Source: Desulforamulus reducens MI-1 (GTDB lineage Bacteria > Bacillota > Desulfotomaculia > Desulfotomaculales > Desulfotomaculaceae). From it: a stretch of 64,000 nucleotides of DNA. The stretch's first letter is position 1; each line of letters begins with the position of its first letter. The translations under genes were made by a program, and so were the position numbers. The DNA is taken from contig NC_009253.1 of NCBI RefSeq assembly GCF_000016165.1, positions 654,332 to 718,331 of the forward strand. The letters are read 5' to 3'. The notes under the pieces were generated by a model. The model was given only the letters and a program-made list of their open reading frames with translations. It had not been told where the DNA came from and ran no database searches. Positions 53,922 to 62,772 of this stretch are shown here, in pieces.

Positions 53922-54782
53922 CTAAACTCCTAATAGTCCGGTAACTTGTTGCCAAAGTTTCGTAATTGCAGATGCACCCTCGTTTTGACCTAGGAGAGTG
54001 ACCGGAGTCCCCTGCAATAAGGATTGAGAAAGGGTTTGGTTATACGGGATTTTCCCTATTACCGGTACATCTAGCTTGCTGGCAGCGGCTTCAATGGAGA
54101 AGCAATTCTCAGTATCCAAATCATATTTATTAATACAAACAGCTGCTTGACAGCCAAAGGTAGCAGCTACTTGGATAATTCTTTCCATATCATGTAACCC
54201 TGAACGGGTAGGTTCTGTAACAATCAAAGCCATATCAGTGCCCGCCAAGGAAGATATCACAGGACAACCAATGCCTGGTGGACCATCACTGATAATGAGA
54301 GGTATATCCCTTTCGGTGGCAATTTCTCTGGCCCTTTTACGCACTGCACTAACTAATAATCCTGAGTTTCCCTCGGCAATGCCTAGCTTTGCATGTACCA
54401 TTGGGCCCCACTGGGTTTCTGATACATACCAATGACCAGACTGATGATCATTGAGTGTGATTGCTCCAGACGGACAGATTCCATAGCAGAGTCCGCAACC
54501 TTCACAGGCGTAGGGATTAACCTGCCGCTCTTTAATGGCAGAAAACCTGCATAATTCCTCACAACTGCCGCATTTAGAGCATAACTCTAAGTTAATATTT
54601 GCCTTAACGCCACCTATAAAGGAGTGCGTTTCCTGTACATCTGGTTTTAATAGTAAATGTAGATTGGCAGCATCCACATCACAGTCACAGATAACAGCTT
54701 TGTTAGATAGTGTGGCAAAGGAGCCAAGGATGCTGGTTTTACCGGTACCACCTTTACCGCTAATGACAGTTAACTCTTTCAT
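53922..54782 (-). CDS. MinD/ParA-type ATPase with inserted ferredoxin domain (A)
   Basis: ATPase of 286 residues with the deviant Walker motif SGKGGTGKTS at about 8-17. A ferredoxin-like insertion carries two [4Fe-4S] sites (CSKCGSCEELCRFSAI and CEGCGLCYGICPSGAI). The ISDGPPGIGCPV block closes the nucleotide site. Together with a very similar partner it forms a tandem pair common in anaerobes, thought to help build metal clusters. The two genes overlap by four bases (ATGA). Confidence 0.9.
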   Translation of the reverse strand: MKELTVISGKGGTGKTSILGSFATLSNKAVICDCDVDAANLHLLLKPDVQETHSFIGGVKANINLELCSKCGSCEELCRFSAIKERQVNPYACEGCGLCYGICPSGAITLNDHQSGHWYVSETQWGPMVHAKLGIAEGNSGLLVSAVRKRAREIATERDIPLIISDGPPGIGCPVISSLAGTDMALIVTEPTRSGLHDMERIIQVAATFGCQAAVCINKYDLDTENCFSIEAAASKLDVPVIGKIPYNQTLSQSLLQGTPVTLLGQNEGASAITKLWQQVTGLLGV

Positions 54783-55627
54783 TTGGTCACCTCCTGGGTA
54801 ACCTGTTGATATAGGTCAATGAACTTTTCTGTCCAGACAGGGCTACTTTTAACAAGGGGGATACCCTTGGCATAGGCCCGGGCTATCTCGGTATCGAGGG
54901 GGATTCGTAGGAGTATAGGGAGTCCCTTTTCCTGACAGTAATCATCGATTAAATGGTTGCCCGGTACATCCCGGTTGATAATGACACCGCAGGGGACATT
55001 AAGAACCTTTAGCATTTCCACGGCCAGAGATAGATCATTTAACCCAAAGGGAGTGGGTTCTGTTACCAATATACAGTAATCTGTTTCCTCGACTGCAGCC
55101 ATCACTGGGCAAGAACTGCCAGGTGGTCCATCAATAATTGTAACAGTGTCCGTATCTATGGCACCTCGAACCGCCTTGATGACCGGAGGGCTGGCATGCA
55201 CGCCTAGGTTTAATCGTCCAGTAATTAATTTTAATTTGCCAGACTGGCTTATTTGGACGGTCCCCACCTCTCTGGGACTCGGTTCTAGGGCTCCCGTCGG
55301 ACAGAAGTGCCAACAAGCACTACAGCTATGACAGACGTCTGGAAATATCAGTATGGTGTCCTTTAGTAGGGTAATGGCATTAAAACGACAAATCTCTGTA
55401 CACTTCCCACAATGCTGGCATAGGTCTTCGTTAATTTTGGGAATAGGTAAGCTGACCGTAGTTTCATTGATGGGTTCTTGATCCAGAAAAAGGTGCACAT
55501 TTGGTTCTTCCACATCGCAATCCAAAAGTTGAACCGATGGGTTATTCTTAATGAGCGATAGGGCCAAACTGGTGGCAACCAAAGTTTTACCGGTGCCGCC
55601 TTTACCACTGGCAACAGAGATCTTCAT
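54779..55627 (-). CDS. MinD/ParA-type ATPase with inserted ferredoxin domain (B)
   Basis: Partner ATPase of 282 residues. Walker motif SGKGGTGKTL at about 7-16; ferredoxin insertion with CQHCGKCTEICRFNAI and CHSCSACWHFCPTGAL; IDGPPGSSCPV later on. It is a paralog of the next gene in the operon. The two probably form a heterodimer that binds or moves Fe-S clusters; this role is inferred from family and context. It is preceded by a NifX-like gene. Confidence 0.9.
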   Translation of the reverse strand: MKISVASGKGGTGKTLVATSLALSLIKNNPSVQLLDCDVEEPNVHLFLDQEPINETTVSLPIPKINEDLCQHCGKCTEICRFNAITLLKDTILIFPDVCHSCSACWHFCPTGALEPSPREVGTVQISQSGKLKLITGRLNLGVHASPPVIKAVRGAIDTDTVTIIDGPPGSSCPVMAAVEETDYCILVTEPTPFGLNDLSLAVEMLKVLNVPCGVIINRDVPGNHLIDDYCQEKGLPILLRIPLDTEIARAYAKGIPLVKSSPVWTEKFIDLYQQVTQEVTK

Positions 55628-55637
55628 TCAATCACCC

Positions 55638-55997
55638 CTAACGACCGTGAGGGCCAACGTTGGGTGCATTGGCTTTGCTCAGAAGGTCTTTTTGATAGTC
55701 TTTAATTACATCCTGTGCCGTACCCTTGGCACCCGTAAAAACCTCGATGCCAGCAGCTTCCAGGGCAGTATAAGCATTAGGACCTATATTGCCGGTAATC
55801 ACCACTTGCACCTTTTGGTTACTTAATAAACTGGCAGTAGCAATTCCTGCTGCTCCCTGAGAAAAACGCCCTGTATTGTCAATGGAAGAGTATTTGTCGG
55901 TATCGGTATCATAAAGAACAAAGTACTCACACCTTCCCAAACGGGGATTTACTTCACTGTCTTGGTTTTTCCCAAAGGCAGAGACGGCTATTAGCAT
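55638..55997 (-). CDS. NifX/NifB-type cofactor-like protein (second)
   Basis: Protein of 119 residues of the same family as the gene at 53416. MLIAVSAFGKNQDSEVNPRLG opens the family and the VQVVITGNIGPNAYTALEAAG block follows. The tail is His-containing but lacks the Cys-rich end of its relative. The ATG at 55997 follows AAGGAG; a longer in-frame start upstream lacks one. It lies ten bases before the ATPase B gene. Confidence 0.87.
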   Translation of the reverse strand: MLIAVSAFGKNQDSEVNPRLGRCEYFVLYDTDTDKYSSIDNTGRFSQGAAGIATASLLSNQKVQVVITGNIGPNAYTALEAAGIEVFTGAKGTAQDVIKDYQKDLLSKANAPNVGPHGR

Positions 55998-56125
55998 AGT
56001 ACTCAACTCCTTATACTTTTTCCCAGAGGAGAGCCTTGTGCCTATCGATGCGGATAGGCACAAGGTCAACAAAGGTTAACCAGATTTCATTTACCTTTAG
56101 TCTTTGTATCACTCGGGGTAGATGC

Positions 56126-56181
56126 AAGCTAAGGCTTTTGTAAACTATTCAGATAAGTTACTTTATCTAATAGTCCTTAGC
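56126..56181. repeat. compound hairpin in the Mrp operon spacer
   Basis: An outer GCTAAGG/CCTTAGC stem encloses an AGATAA/TTATCT hairpin. It lies in the spacer between mrp and the NifX-like gene and may set unequal expression. It does not clearly belong to the A-C repeat family. Confidence 0.4.
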
Positions 56182-56201
56182 GCACCATAATATCTAAACC
56201 A

Positions 56202-57047
56202 CTAACTCACTTGTCTTTTAACCTTTACTAGGTTTGGAATATCTTCAAAGGCATTAGTTTTAACCTCTTCTACCATACCTGTATCACACAGCTTGGTAAA
56301 TTCAGTGTCAATGGGGAGAACTTCCAGAACAGGTAATCCATCTAAGGTATCTCCTTTTTGCAAGGCCTTACCAAAGAGTTCAAATTTTTCTCCGCATTTG
56401 GGACAGGTGATATAGGCCATATTTTGAACAAATCCCAGCAGAGAGGCTTCCATGATGCCAGCCATTCGAACAGCTTTTTTAACAACCATTACCGCTAAAT
56501 CCTGCGGTGATGTTACCATGACAATCCCATCAACGGGAATTTGTTGTATCACCGTAAGGGGAACATCCCCGGTGCCAGGGGGCATATCCACCAGGAGATA
56601 GTCCAGTTCCCCCCAATTTACATCGGTCCAGAATTGTTTTACGGCACTGGCGATAATTGGTCCACGCCAGATTACAGGTTCATCTTCCCGTTCCAACAAT
56701 AGATTTAAGGACATAATGCGAATACCGCCTTTACTTACAGCAGGTTGCAAAAGACCCTGAGCATTAGCGGGAACTCTCTTCACACCAAACATTTTGGGAA
56801 TGCTAGGACCGGTAATATCTGCATCCAGGATGCCAACCTGATAGCCCATCCTACGCAGGTTTACAGCCATTAGTGCCGTTACCGAAGATTTACCCACGCC
56901 GCCTTTACCGCTCATAACAGCAATTACACGGCTAATTTTGCTTTGGCCACCAGGATAAAGTTTGGGTGGAGGACTACACTTTTCTCCACTGCAAGAACCT
57001 TCGTTCATTTCACCACAGCTTGAACAGTTGTTACTTTGGTCGCTCAT
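56202..57047 (-). CDS. Mrp/NBP35-family Fe-S cluster carrier ATPase
   Basis: ATPase of 281 residues with a Cys-rich start (CSSCGEMNEGSCSGEKC, about 9-25), Walker motif SGKGGVGKSS near 45, and DADITGPSIPKMFG. CPKCGEKFELFG lies where Mrp proteins bridge clusters. It likely carries Fe-S clusters to client proteins. It is first in the minus-strand cluster, behind a strong promoter with a palindrome. The RBS GAGGAGG precedes the ATG. Confidence 0.93.
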   Translation of the reverse strand: MSDQSNNCSSCGEMNEGSCSGEKCSPPPKLYPGGQSKISRVIAVMSGKGGVGKSSVTALMAVNLRRMGYQVGILDADITGPSIPKMFGVKRVPANAQGLLQPAVSKGGIRIMSLNLLLEREDEPVIWRGPIIASAVKQFWTDVNWGELDYLLVDMPPGTGDVPLTVIQQIPVDGIVMVTSPQDLAVMVVKKAVRMAGIMEASLLGFVQNMAYITCPKCGEKFELFGKALQKGDTLDGLPVLEVLPIDTEFTKLCDTGMVEEVKTNAFEDIPNLVKVKRQVS

Positions 57048-57406
57048 GATTTTTCCTCCTCATAGTTAAGAAAGTTTTATGTACCAGCAGGCATTGTTAG
57101 AGACCCAAGGAATTTCACCTTTAGATCCATAGCTAGCCTAAAAAAATTATTGACATCCGTTCAAAACCATATTATAGCTATTATGAACTGATGTCAATAA
57201 ATAAAATACAAAAAAGTTAAAAAGAAGTTTAAAAAACACCCAGAATCTTATCGATAATTGTATAAAAAGCACAAGATTACTTAATGAAGAAGGGCTAGCT
57301 AAATTAAATCAGCAAAAAATATAAAGAAAAGTATGATAATTATACTACTTTTAAATCTTAATATTAAGCAAGTAGGAAGGAGGGAGATTCCTTAATATAA
57401 CTCAAA
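57048..57406. other. intergenic region between mrp and the Feo locus
   Basis: AT-rich apart from the mrp promoter palindrome described separately. No further gene is seen up to the hairpin at 57407. Confidence 0.4.
57147..57200 (-). promoter_or_regulatory. mrp promoter flanked by a 17-bp inverted repeat
   Basis: On the minus strand TTGACA (57192-57197), a 17-base spacer and TAATAT (57169-57174) make a near-ideal sigma-A promoter. The two arms (57147-57163 and 57184-57200) pair in 16 of 17 positions and cover the -35 region and the bases just downstream of -10. A repressor site is likely. A weaker plus-strand promoter could use the mirrored TTGACA. Confidence 0.65.
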
Positions 57407-57429
57407 GCCCTTGCCGTCTTGGCAAGGGC
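57407..57429 (-). terminator. hairpin after the second feo locus
   Basis: GCCCTTGCC pairs perfectly with GGCAAGGGC. It lies ten bases past the stop of the cysteine-rich frame, which places that frame inside the feoB transcript. Confidence 0.65.
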
Positions 57430-57438
57430 CTGTTTCTG

Positions 57439-57594
57439 TTACTTATGGCTGTTGCATGTTGAGCAGTTTCCAGAACAACCACCGGGGATGGGTTCACGGC
57501 AACGGGGGCAGACAAGTGTTAATAAATCAACAGGGCATCCACAGCGGGGGCAGGTTTTGCCCTGAGTGCATGTGTTTTTGGATTTTTCCTTTAT
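57439..57594 (-). CDS. nine-cysteine tail frame after feoB (start unclear)
   Basis: The codons after the feoB TAA stay open in the same frame for 51 codons, then stop at a TAA (57439-57441). They encode nine cysteines, in the order CTQGKTCPRCGC, VCPRC and CSGNCSTC, a zinc-ribbon-like layout. There is no ATG, GTG or TTG in frame; only an ATA directly after the stop, with AAAGGA after it. Options are a non-standard start, readthrough of the feoB stop, or a lost start codon. Small Cys-rich proteins are often linked to Feo systems. Confidence 0.5.
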   Translation of the reverse strand: MKEKSKNTCTQGKTCPRCGCPVDLLTLVCPRCREPIPGGCSGNCSTCNSHK

Positions 57595-59580
57595 TTAAAC
57601 CACGCCCTTTGAAGTAGAATTACTTTGTATGTTTTGCTTTTTAAACAATCTTACGCCCACAATCACCAGGGCTGTTAGAGCGATAACCACTGCCATCACG
57701 GTAAATACTTGTGCCGGTGTAGCAACTCCCAGTAGAGCGGAAAGTTGAGCAACAATACCACCAATTAAGAAGGCAATTACCCAGGTACTTACCCACATAA
57801 GGAGTGCCTCCTTCTTGTTGCGTTCCTTAAACATTACTAAAATGGAAGCAATGCAAGGAACAAAGAGGGTAATGGTAATTAAGGATATCACTGTTTGAAT
57901 GGATGTCAACGGCATACCTGCCAAGCCCGCGGCACCAAAATCTCGACGTACAATACCCATAATGAAGGCTGTGGCAGCTTCCTTGGGTAACCCTAGCCAA
58001 TTTACCGTCAAAGGAGCTAGGATGTTTTGCAAGGCAACCAGAATACCAGTAACCTGAAAGGTACTAATTATTAAAGCACCAAGAGCAAAGAGGGGGAAAG
58101 CTTCCTTTAAGAACTGATAAGATTTAATTCCAGTCTTGGTCATTACATTATGAATACGTGGCACACGTAGCGGTGGTAGATCGATTAAGAGGTCAGAAGA
58201 CTGACCGGATAATAGCGAATTCATTAAAGTACCCACAACCACTAGAACTGCAAAGATAACTAAAGAATACAGAAGTACAAACTCAGGGCCCACAGAGGCT
58301 AACATTCCAGCAATGACTCCCAATTGAGCAGAGCATGGGATCGCTAACCCCAATAGAAAAATAGCAATGCGGCGCTCCCGCTCGGAACCTAACAGACGAG
58401 TGGTAATAGTAGCCATGGTAACACAGCCCAGGCCAAGAATTAATGGAATAACAGCCCGGCCATTTAAACCAATGCTGGTGAGAAGTCTATCCACCAGGGT
58501 AGCTAGGCGGGGAAGGTAACCGGAATCTTCAAACAAGGACAGGAAAAAGTAAAATCCTATAACCAAGGGCATTAATAACCCCAGCACATAGGTAAAAGTC
58601 ATTGTAAGGAGGCCAAATTCGCCAATAAGGATCGTTCCCAAAGTGGACTGTTCACTGATAAAGTTACCAACAAAGGAACGTACAGCAGGTTCGAAGTGTC
58701 CGATCATAAGGGTTTCCTCTGTAAACCCTACAACTGTACCGGCCACAAAGACCCCAATTATCTGATACATGGTATAGAGTGCTAAAAATAGAATGGGAAT
58801 TCCGGTTAAAGGTTTGATCATCATACGGCTTAAGATATTACTGAAAGCGGTTTTTTTACTGATATCCTTGACCACATGAGTAACAATTTGGTTAACACGC
58901 TGTCTTCGCTGCAGGTAAATATCCTCCCTTTTATTTAGGGGTTCAAGACCATGACGTTCGGCAACTGTAGCATCGCCTTCCATAATCAACAGGGCTTCAC
59001 CACGGGAACCTACCCGGTTAACCAGTTTATCCATTTCTTTTTGGAGTTCTGTATCTGACTGCCCTGAACGTGCCTGCCCAATGTTTTCCTTTATTTCCTT
59101 CATGCCTTGTTTTTTAATGGCCACGGTAGGAATAACAGGTACACCTAGCAATTGGCTTAATAATTGGTTGTTTATTGTCATACCCTGTTTTTCAGCTTCA
59201 TCTACCATATTCAGGGCAATGATTACAGGAACGCCAGTATCTATAATTTGTTGGGTAAGGAATAAATCCCGTTCTAGGTAAACCGCGTTTACAACGTTAA
59301 TAACCACATCGGCTGTTAAAATAACATCCCGGGCCACCCTTTCTTCGTCATTAAAAGAAGAAATTCCATAAACCCCCGGGGTATCAATTACGACATCCCC
59401 TTGAAGAAGACCGTGGGATATCTCCAGGGTAGTACCGGGGTAATTGGATACATCCACATACATACCAGTTAAGTAATTAAAAAATACTGATTTACCAGCA
59501 TTTGGGTTGCCTGCCAAAACAATGCGCCGAGCTCCTTCGGGAATATCAATTTGAATACTGCAACCATGGCAGTGAGACAT
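57595..59580 (-). CDS. feoB: ferrous iron transporter FeoB (second copy)
   Basis: Fe(II) transporter of 661 residues. CHGC near 4-7 starts an extra N-terminal Cys pair absent from the first copy. The G domain has GNPNAGKS near 25-32, DTPGVYG and NMVD. The Gate regions AVIPLILGLGCVTMAT and MGIVRRDFGAAG are present. It is clearly a paralog of the copy at 43293 but from a distinct branch. feoA lies 36 bases upstream. A Cys-rich frame follows its stop. Confidence 0.95.
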   Translation of the reverse strand: MSHCHGCSIQIDIPEGARRIVLAGNPNAGKSVFFNYLTGMYVDVSNYPGTTLEISHGLLQGDVVIDTPGVYGISSFNDEERVARDVILTADVVINVVNAVYLERDLFLTQQIIDTGVPVIIALNMVDEAEKQGMTINNQLLSQLLGVPVIPTVAIKKQGMKEIKENIGQARSGQSDTELQKEMDKLVNRVGSRGEALLIMEGDATVAERHGLEPLNKREDIYLQRRQRVNQIVTHVVKDISKKTAFSNILSRMMIKPLTGIPILFLALYTMYQIIGVFVAGTVVGFTEETLMIGHFEPAVRSFVGNFISEQSTLGTILIGEFGLLTMTFTYVLGLLMPLVIGFYFFLSLFEDSGYLPRLATLVDRLLTSIGLNGRAVIPLILGLGCVTMATITTRLLGSERERRIAIFLLGLAIPCSAQLGVIAGMLASVGPEFVLLYSLVIFAVLVVVGTLMNSLLSGQSSDLLIDLPPLRVPRIHNVMTKTGIKSYQFLKEAFPLFALGALIISTFQVTGILVALQNILAPLTVNWLGLPKEAATAFIMGIVRRDFGAAGLAGMPLTSIQTVISLITITLFVPCIASILVMFKERNKKEALLMWVSTWVIAFLIGGIVAQLSALLGVATPAQVFTVMAVVIALTALVIVGVRLFKKQNIQSNSTSKGVV

Positions 59581-59616
59581 GCTGCTGTCACTCCTTCAAT
59601 TCTCTTAAATAAAGCA

Positions 59617-59835
59617 CTAATTTAGACTAATATCAATTAATCTAGCCAGTTGACGGCCAAGGGCAATTTGTTGACGGTTTTTACGAATCACAATGGGACC
59701 CGCTGGAACAACCTCTTCACAGCTAAGCCACTCTCCTTCGGCAATGCCAAAGCGAATTGCTTGGGATCGGACGTTTTCATTATGGATGTTGTTAATTTTA
59801 AAAAATTGACCTTTTTTTACACGATCAAGAGTCAT
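59617..59835 (-). CDS. feoA: ferrous iron transport protein FeoA (second copy)
   Basis: FeoA-type protein of 72 residues with KGQFFKINNIHNE, SQAIRFGIAEGE and RQQIALGRQLA. It is closely similar to the copy at 43036. The ATG at 59835 follows AAGGAG; the longer in-frame start at 59877 lies inside a Fur-like box and is rejected. Confidence 0.92.
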   Translation of the reverse strand: MTLDRVKKGQFFKINNIHNENVRSQAIRFGIAEGEWLSCEEVVPAGPIVIRKNRQQIALGRQLARLIDISLN

Positions 59836-59857
59836 AATACCACTCCTTGTCTGAATA

Positions 59858-59872
59858 TAAGAATCATTATCA
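59858..59872 (-). promoter_or_regulatory. Fur-box-like site at feoA2
   Basis: TGATAATGATTCTTA on the minus strand matches the Fur consensus well. It lies 23 bases before the feoA2 start codon. Confidence 0.6.
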
Positions 59873-59931
59873 CTCAAAGGACAAAATAAAAATGTGTTAT
59901 AGTTAAGCTAGTTATAAAATAACACATTGTT

Positions 59932-59950
59932 GAAAATGATTATCATTTCT
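59932..59950. promoter_or_regulatory. Fur-box-like palindrome in the feoA2/tyrR-type spacer
   Basis: GAAAATGATTATCATTT contains the palindromic core AATGATTATCATT. Its place between divergent genes allows control in both directions. Confidence 0.6.
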
Positions 59951-60003
59951 AAAGTAAGTATATTCCTCGATTGTTGGGATGTCAATCCCCTTTAGGCAAG
60001 ATT

Positions 60004-60020
60004 TTGAATATCATTTTCAA
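60004..60020. promoter_or_regulatory. third Fur-like site before the sigma-54 activator gene
   Basis: TTGAATATCATTTTCAA is a near-palindrome of the same type, less close to the consensus. It lies 106 bases before the activator gene. Confidence 0.45.
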
Positions 60021-60125
60021 TAGAGAGAAAGAAAAATATTTAGAATGTTCGAATATATTAAAGAAGGGAGGAAGCACAAATGTGTAGAAATATATTGCTA
60101 CAGTATATAAGTAAAGGATGTTAGA

Positions 60126-61709
60126 ATGGAAAATCTGCGCCTTCGCTTAGATTTTAATGATCGAGTAGGCATTGTCTATGATGTAGCCAAGCTTGTCTCA
60201 CCAAAAAATATTAACATTATATCCTTACAAGTTTTACCCAATACCATGTACCTGGAACTTAATTATCTGTCAGATCAGGAGACAGAAGTATTAAAAAGAG
60301 AATTTCAAAATATCCCTGGGGTAAAGCAGGTGGAACCTGTTGAGGTTATACCCCAGGAAGAAAGGGAACGGCAACTCAAGGCAGTACTTGATTCTGTTAG
60401 TGATGGTATTATTGCAGTGGATCGCAAGGGAAAAATCACTTTTTTTAATCCTACCTGCGAAAAAATACTTTTTGTTTCGGCCGAACATGCCGTGGGACGT
60501 GATGTGGCAGAGGTAATTTCAACGGACATCCCCATGATTAACAGCCTAAAAACCGGGGAGGGGTATGATAACAAAGAGATTATGATTACCACCCCCAGGG
60601 GACGCCATCATTACTTAACCACTGGCAGGCCAATTAAAGATCAAACTGGCAAGGTAATCGGTATGGTGGCAGCCCTCAAGGATATGCATCAGGTGCGGGA
60701 TTTGGTTTACTCAGTAACAAAGCCTTCTATGTTTACCTTTGAAGACATAGTTTATGGAAGTGAGGCAATGGAAAGAGTGGTGGCAATAGCCAAAAGAGTT
60801 GCTCACAGTGAGTCCACAGTGGTCATTAGAGGGGAAAGCGGAACAGGCAAAGAATTATTTGCCCGTGCTATTCATATGGAAAGCATGCGTAGTAACAAGC
60901 CCTTTGTTCCTTTAAACTGTGCTGCATTGCCGGACACTCTGCTGGAAAGCGAGCTTTTTGGTTATGCAGATGGGGCGTTTACAGGAGCTAAGAAAGGCGG
61001 TAAACAGGGGCTTTTCGAATTTGCCCATGAAGGTACGTTGTTTCTGGATGAAATAGGGGAACTTTCACCGCACCTGCAGGCAAAGCTACTTCGAGTTTTA
61101 CAGGATGGAAAAGTAAGAAGAATTGGTGACCGACAGGAAACACCTGTGAATGTTCGAGTTATTGCAGCCACCAATCGAAATCTGGAAGAGATGATGGCCC
61201 GGGGGGATTTTCGAGAGGATCTATATTACCGGCTAAATGTTTTTCCCATCAGAGTTCCAGCTCTGCGTGAGCGACCCGAGGATATTCCCTTTTTGGTTCA
61301 TCATTTTCTTAAAAAATTTACACAACACCCAGATAAAAAGATATCTGGGATTTCCACAGGGGCCCTGCGTATTTTAACCAGAAACCGGTGGACAGGGAAT
61401 GTGCGGGAATTACAAAATGTCCTTGAAAGGGCCATAAACCTGGTGGAGAATGGCGATATCAAAGAGGAACATATCATATTAGACGAAGAGCGGATAATTG
61501 AAGGTAGCGGCTGTGTTTTGGATAAAATGATGCAGGGCACCAGCTTAAAAGAAGCTGCTGCCAGGGCTGAACTGGACGCATTACAAATTGCCCTTAATAC
61601 CTATGGTACAGCACGTAAGACTGCAAAGGCTTTAGGAGTGTCCCATACAACGGTGTTAAATAAAATTCGTCGTTTTGGTTTAAAATATCCAATTGAAAGA
61701 AAACAATAA
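60126..61709 (+). CDS. TyrR-like sigma-54-dependent activator (ACT-PAS-AAA-HTH)
   Basis: Enhancer-binding regulator of 527 residues. Domains in order: ACT-like (about 1-75), PAS (about 80-190), AAA+ (about 205-440) and a C-terminal HTH (about 485-520). Walker A reads GESGTGKELFARAIH, the sigma-54 contact loop is GAFTGAKKGGKQG, and the HTH segment is ARKTAKALGVSHTTVLNKI. The architecture is that of TyrR, which senses aromatic or other amino acids. Its target is not evident nearby, and no -24/-12 promoter was found in the neighbourhood. Confidence 0.92.
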   Translation: MENLRLRLDFNDRVGIVYDVAKLVSPKNINIISLQVLPNTMYLELNYLSDQETEVLKREFQNIPGVKQVEPVEVIPQEERERQLKAVLDSVSDGIIAVDRKGKITFFNPTCEKILFVSAEHAVGRDVAEVISTDIPMINSLKTGEGYDNKEIMITTPRGRHHYLTTGRPIKDQTGKVIGMVAALKDMHQVRDLVYSVTKPSMFTFEDIVYGSEAMERVVAIAKRVAHSESTVVIRGESGTGKELFARAIHMESMRSNKPFVPLNCAALPDTLLESELFGYADGAFTGAKKGGKQGLFEFAHEGTLFLDEIGELSPHLQAKLLRVLQDGKVRRIGDRQETPVNVRVIAATNRNLEEMMARGDFREDLYYRLNVFPIRVPALRERPEDIPFLVHHFLKKFTQHPDKKISGISTGALRILTRNRWTGNVRELQNVLERAINLVENGDIKEEHIILDEERIIEGSGCVLDKMMQGTSLKEAAARAELDALQIALNTYGTARKTAKALGVSHTTVLNKIRRFGLKYPIERKQ

Positions 61710-61710
61710 A

Positions 61711-61739
61711 AACAACGCCACAAAGGGTGTTGTTTTTTT
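61711..61739 (+). terminator. terminator after the sigma-54 activator
   Basis: AACAACGCC pairs with GGTGTTGTT (one wobble), followed by T7. Confidence 0.8.
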
Positions 61740-61806
61740 GCATTATTATTATAATCACCACCAATATCTTTTTTTCATAAAATATAGCCAAATAGGTGGT
61801 GATAGA

Positions 61807-62706
61807 ATGTCTAAGAAGATAGGCCTGGCATTAGGTGGGGGCTTTGTACGGGGTGCTGCCCACGTGGGAGTATTAAAGGTTTTGGAGGAAAACAATATTA
61901 AGCCTCATATGGTGGCAGGAACCAGTGCAGGAAGTATGATTGCTTCTTTATATGCATCGGGCTGGTCTGTCTCTGAATTAGAGAATATGGTATGTGCTTT
62001 AAAACCAGGTGTATTTATTGATGAGATAGCGGCAGTGGAGAATTTTTTTATCATGACCCTTAAACTTTTCATCGATGCTTTAAGGCTGCCCTGTCCCTTT
62101 CGATCTCCCCTGGGACTTATGAAGGGAGTAAAATTAACACGTTTTATAAGATCAATGCTAGGTAAAAAAAATTTTGAAGGATCACCCCTTCAACTGGCTA
62201 TTACCTCCGTTGATATAGCCAGTGGCAAAAAGGTTATCTTTGTTAGCAGGCAGGATCGCATGAAATTAACTGCCAAGGAAGATCAAGTATTTATCAGTGG
62301 GGTACCGGTTTGGGAAGCCGTTAGAGCCAGTACTGCAGTACCAGGGATTTATGAACCGAAGAAGATTCATGAATATCTCCTAGTTGACGGTGGCTTGCGG
62401 GAAAATGTACCTGCTTTGGTGCTTAAAAGGTTGGGGGCTGATGTTGTGATTGCTGTGGACCTGGGGAATGACGGCCATGAGCATACAGTTCCTCGTAATA
62501 TTTTGGAAATGATGGAACAAACCTTGGATATTATTCGTGCAGATGCCCTGGAGTATGTGCTGGATGGTAATGCAGATGTCCGTATCCGACCCTTATTAAA
62601 GGGCATTGGGGCATGGGATTTTTATAAAATACCCCATATTATTTCCCAAGGAGAGAAAGCTGCCCGTGAATTATTGCCAGAGATAATAAGGATATGTAAG
62701 CTTTAA
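61807..62706 (+). CDS. patatin-like phospholipase (RssA-type)
   Basis: Serine lipid hydrolase of 299 residues with the oxyanion glycine loop GLALGGGFVRGAAHVG, the nucleophile motif GTSAGS (Ser near 44) and the DGG of the Ser-Asp dyad (VDGGLREN). These three blocks define the RssA/YchK-like subgroup. The ATG at 61807 follows AGGTGG; longer in-frame starts cross the preceding terminator and are rejected. Confidence 0.9.
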   Translation: MSKKIGLALGGGFVRGAAHVGVLKVLEENNIKPHMVAGTSAGSMIASLYASGWSVSELENMVCALKPGVFIDEIAAVENFFIMTLKLFIDALRLPCPFRSPLGLMKGVKLTRFIRSMLGKKNFEGSPLQLAITSVDIASGKKVIFVSRQDRMKLTAKEDQVFISGVPVWEAVRASTAVPGIYEPKKIHEYLLVDGGLRENVPALVLKRLGADVVIAVDLGNDGHEHTVPRNILEMMEQTLDIIRADALEYVLDGNADVRIRPLLKGIGAWDFYKIPHIISQGEKAARELLPEIIRICKL

Positions 62707-62772
62707 TATATTAAAAACCATACTTGTTGTATAATAAGATGAATTTTAGTTACTTGGGGAGAGTGTTTAACA

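Noticed and set aside
57411-57617. Plus-strand frame of 68 residues opposite the feoB2 tail
   Set aside because: No ribosome site; the minus-strand frame with regularly spaced cysteines is the more plausible coding strand.
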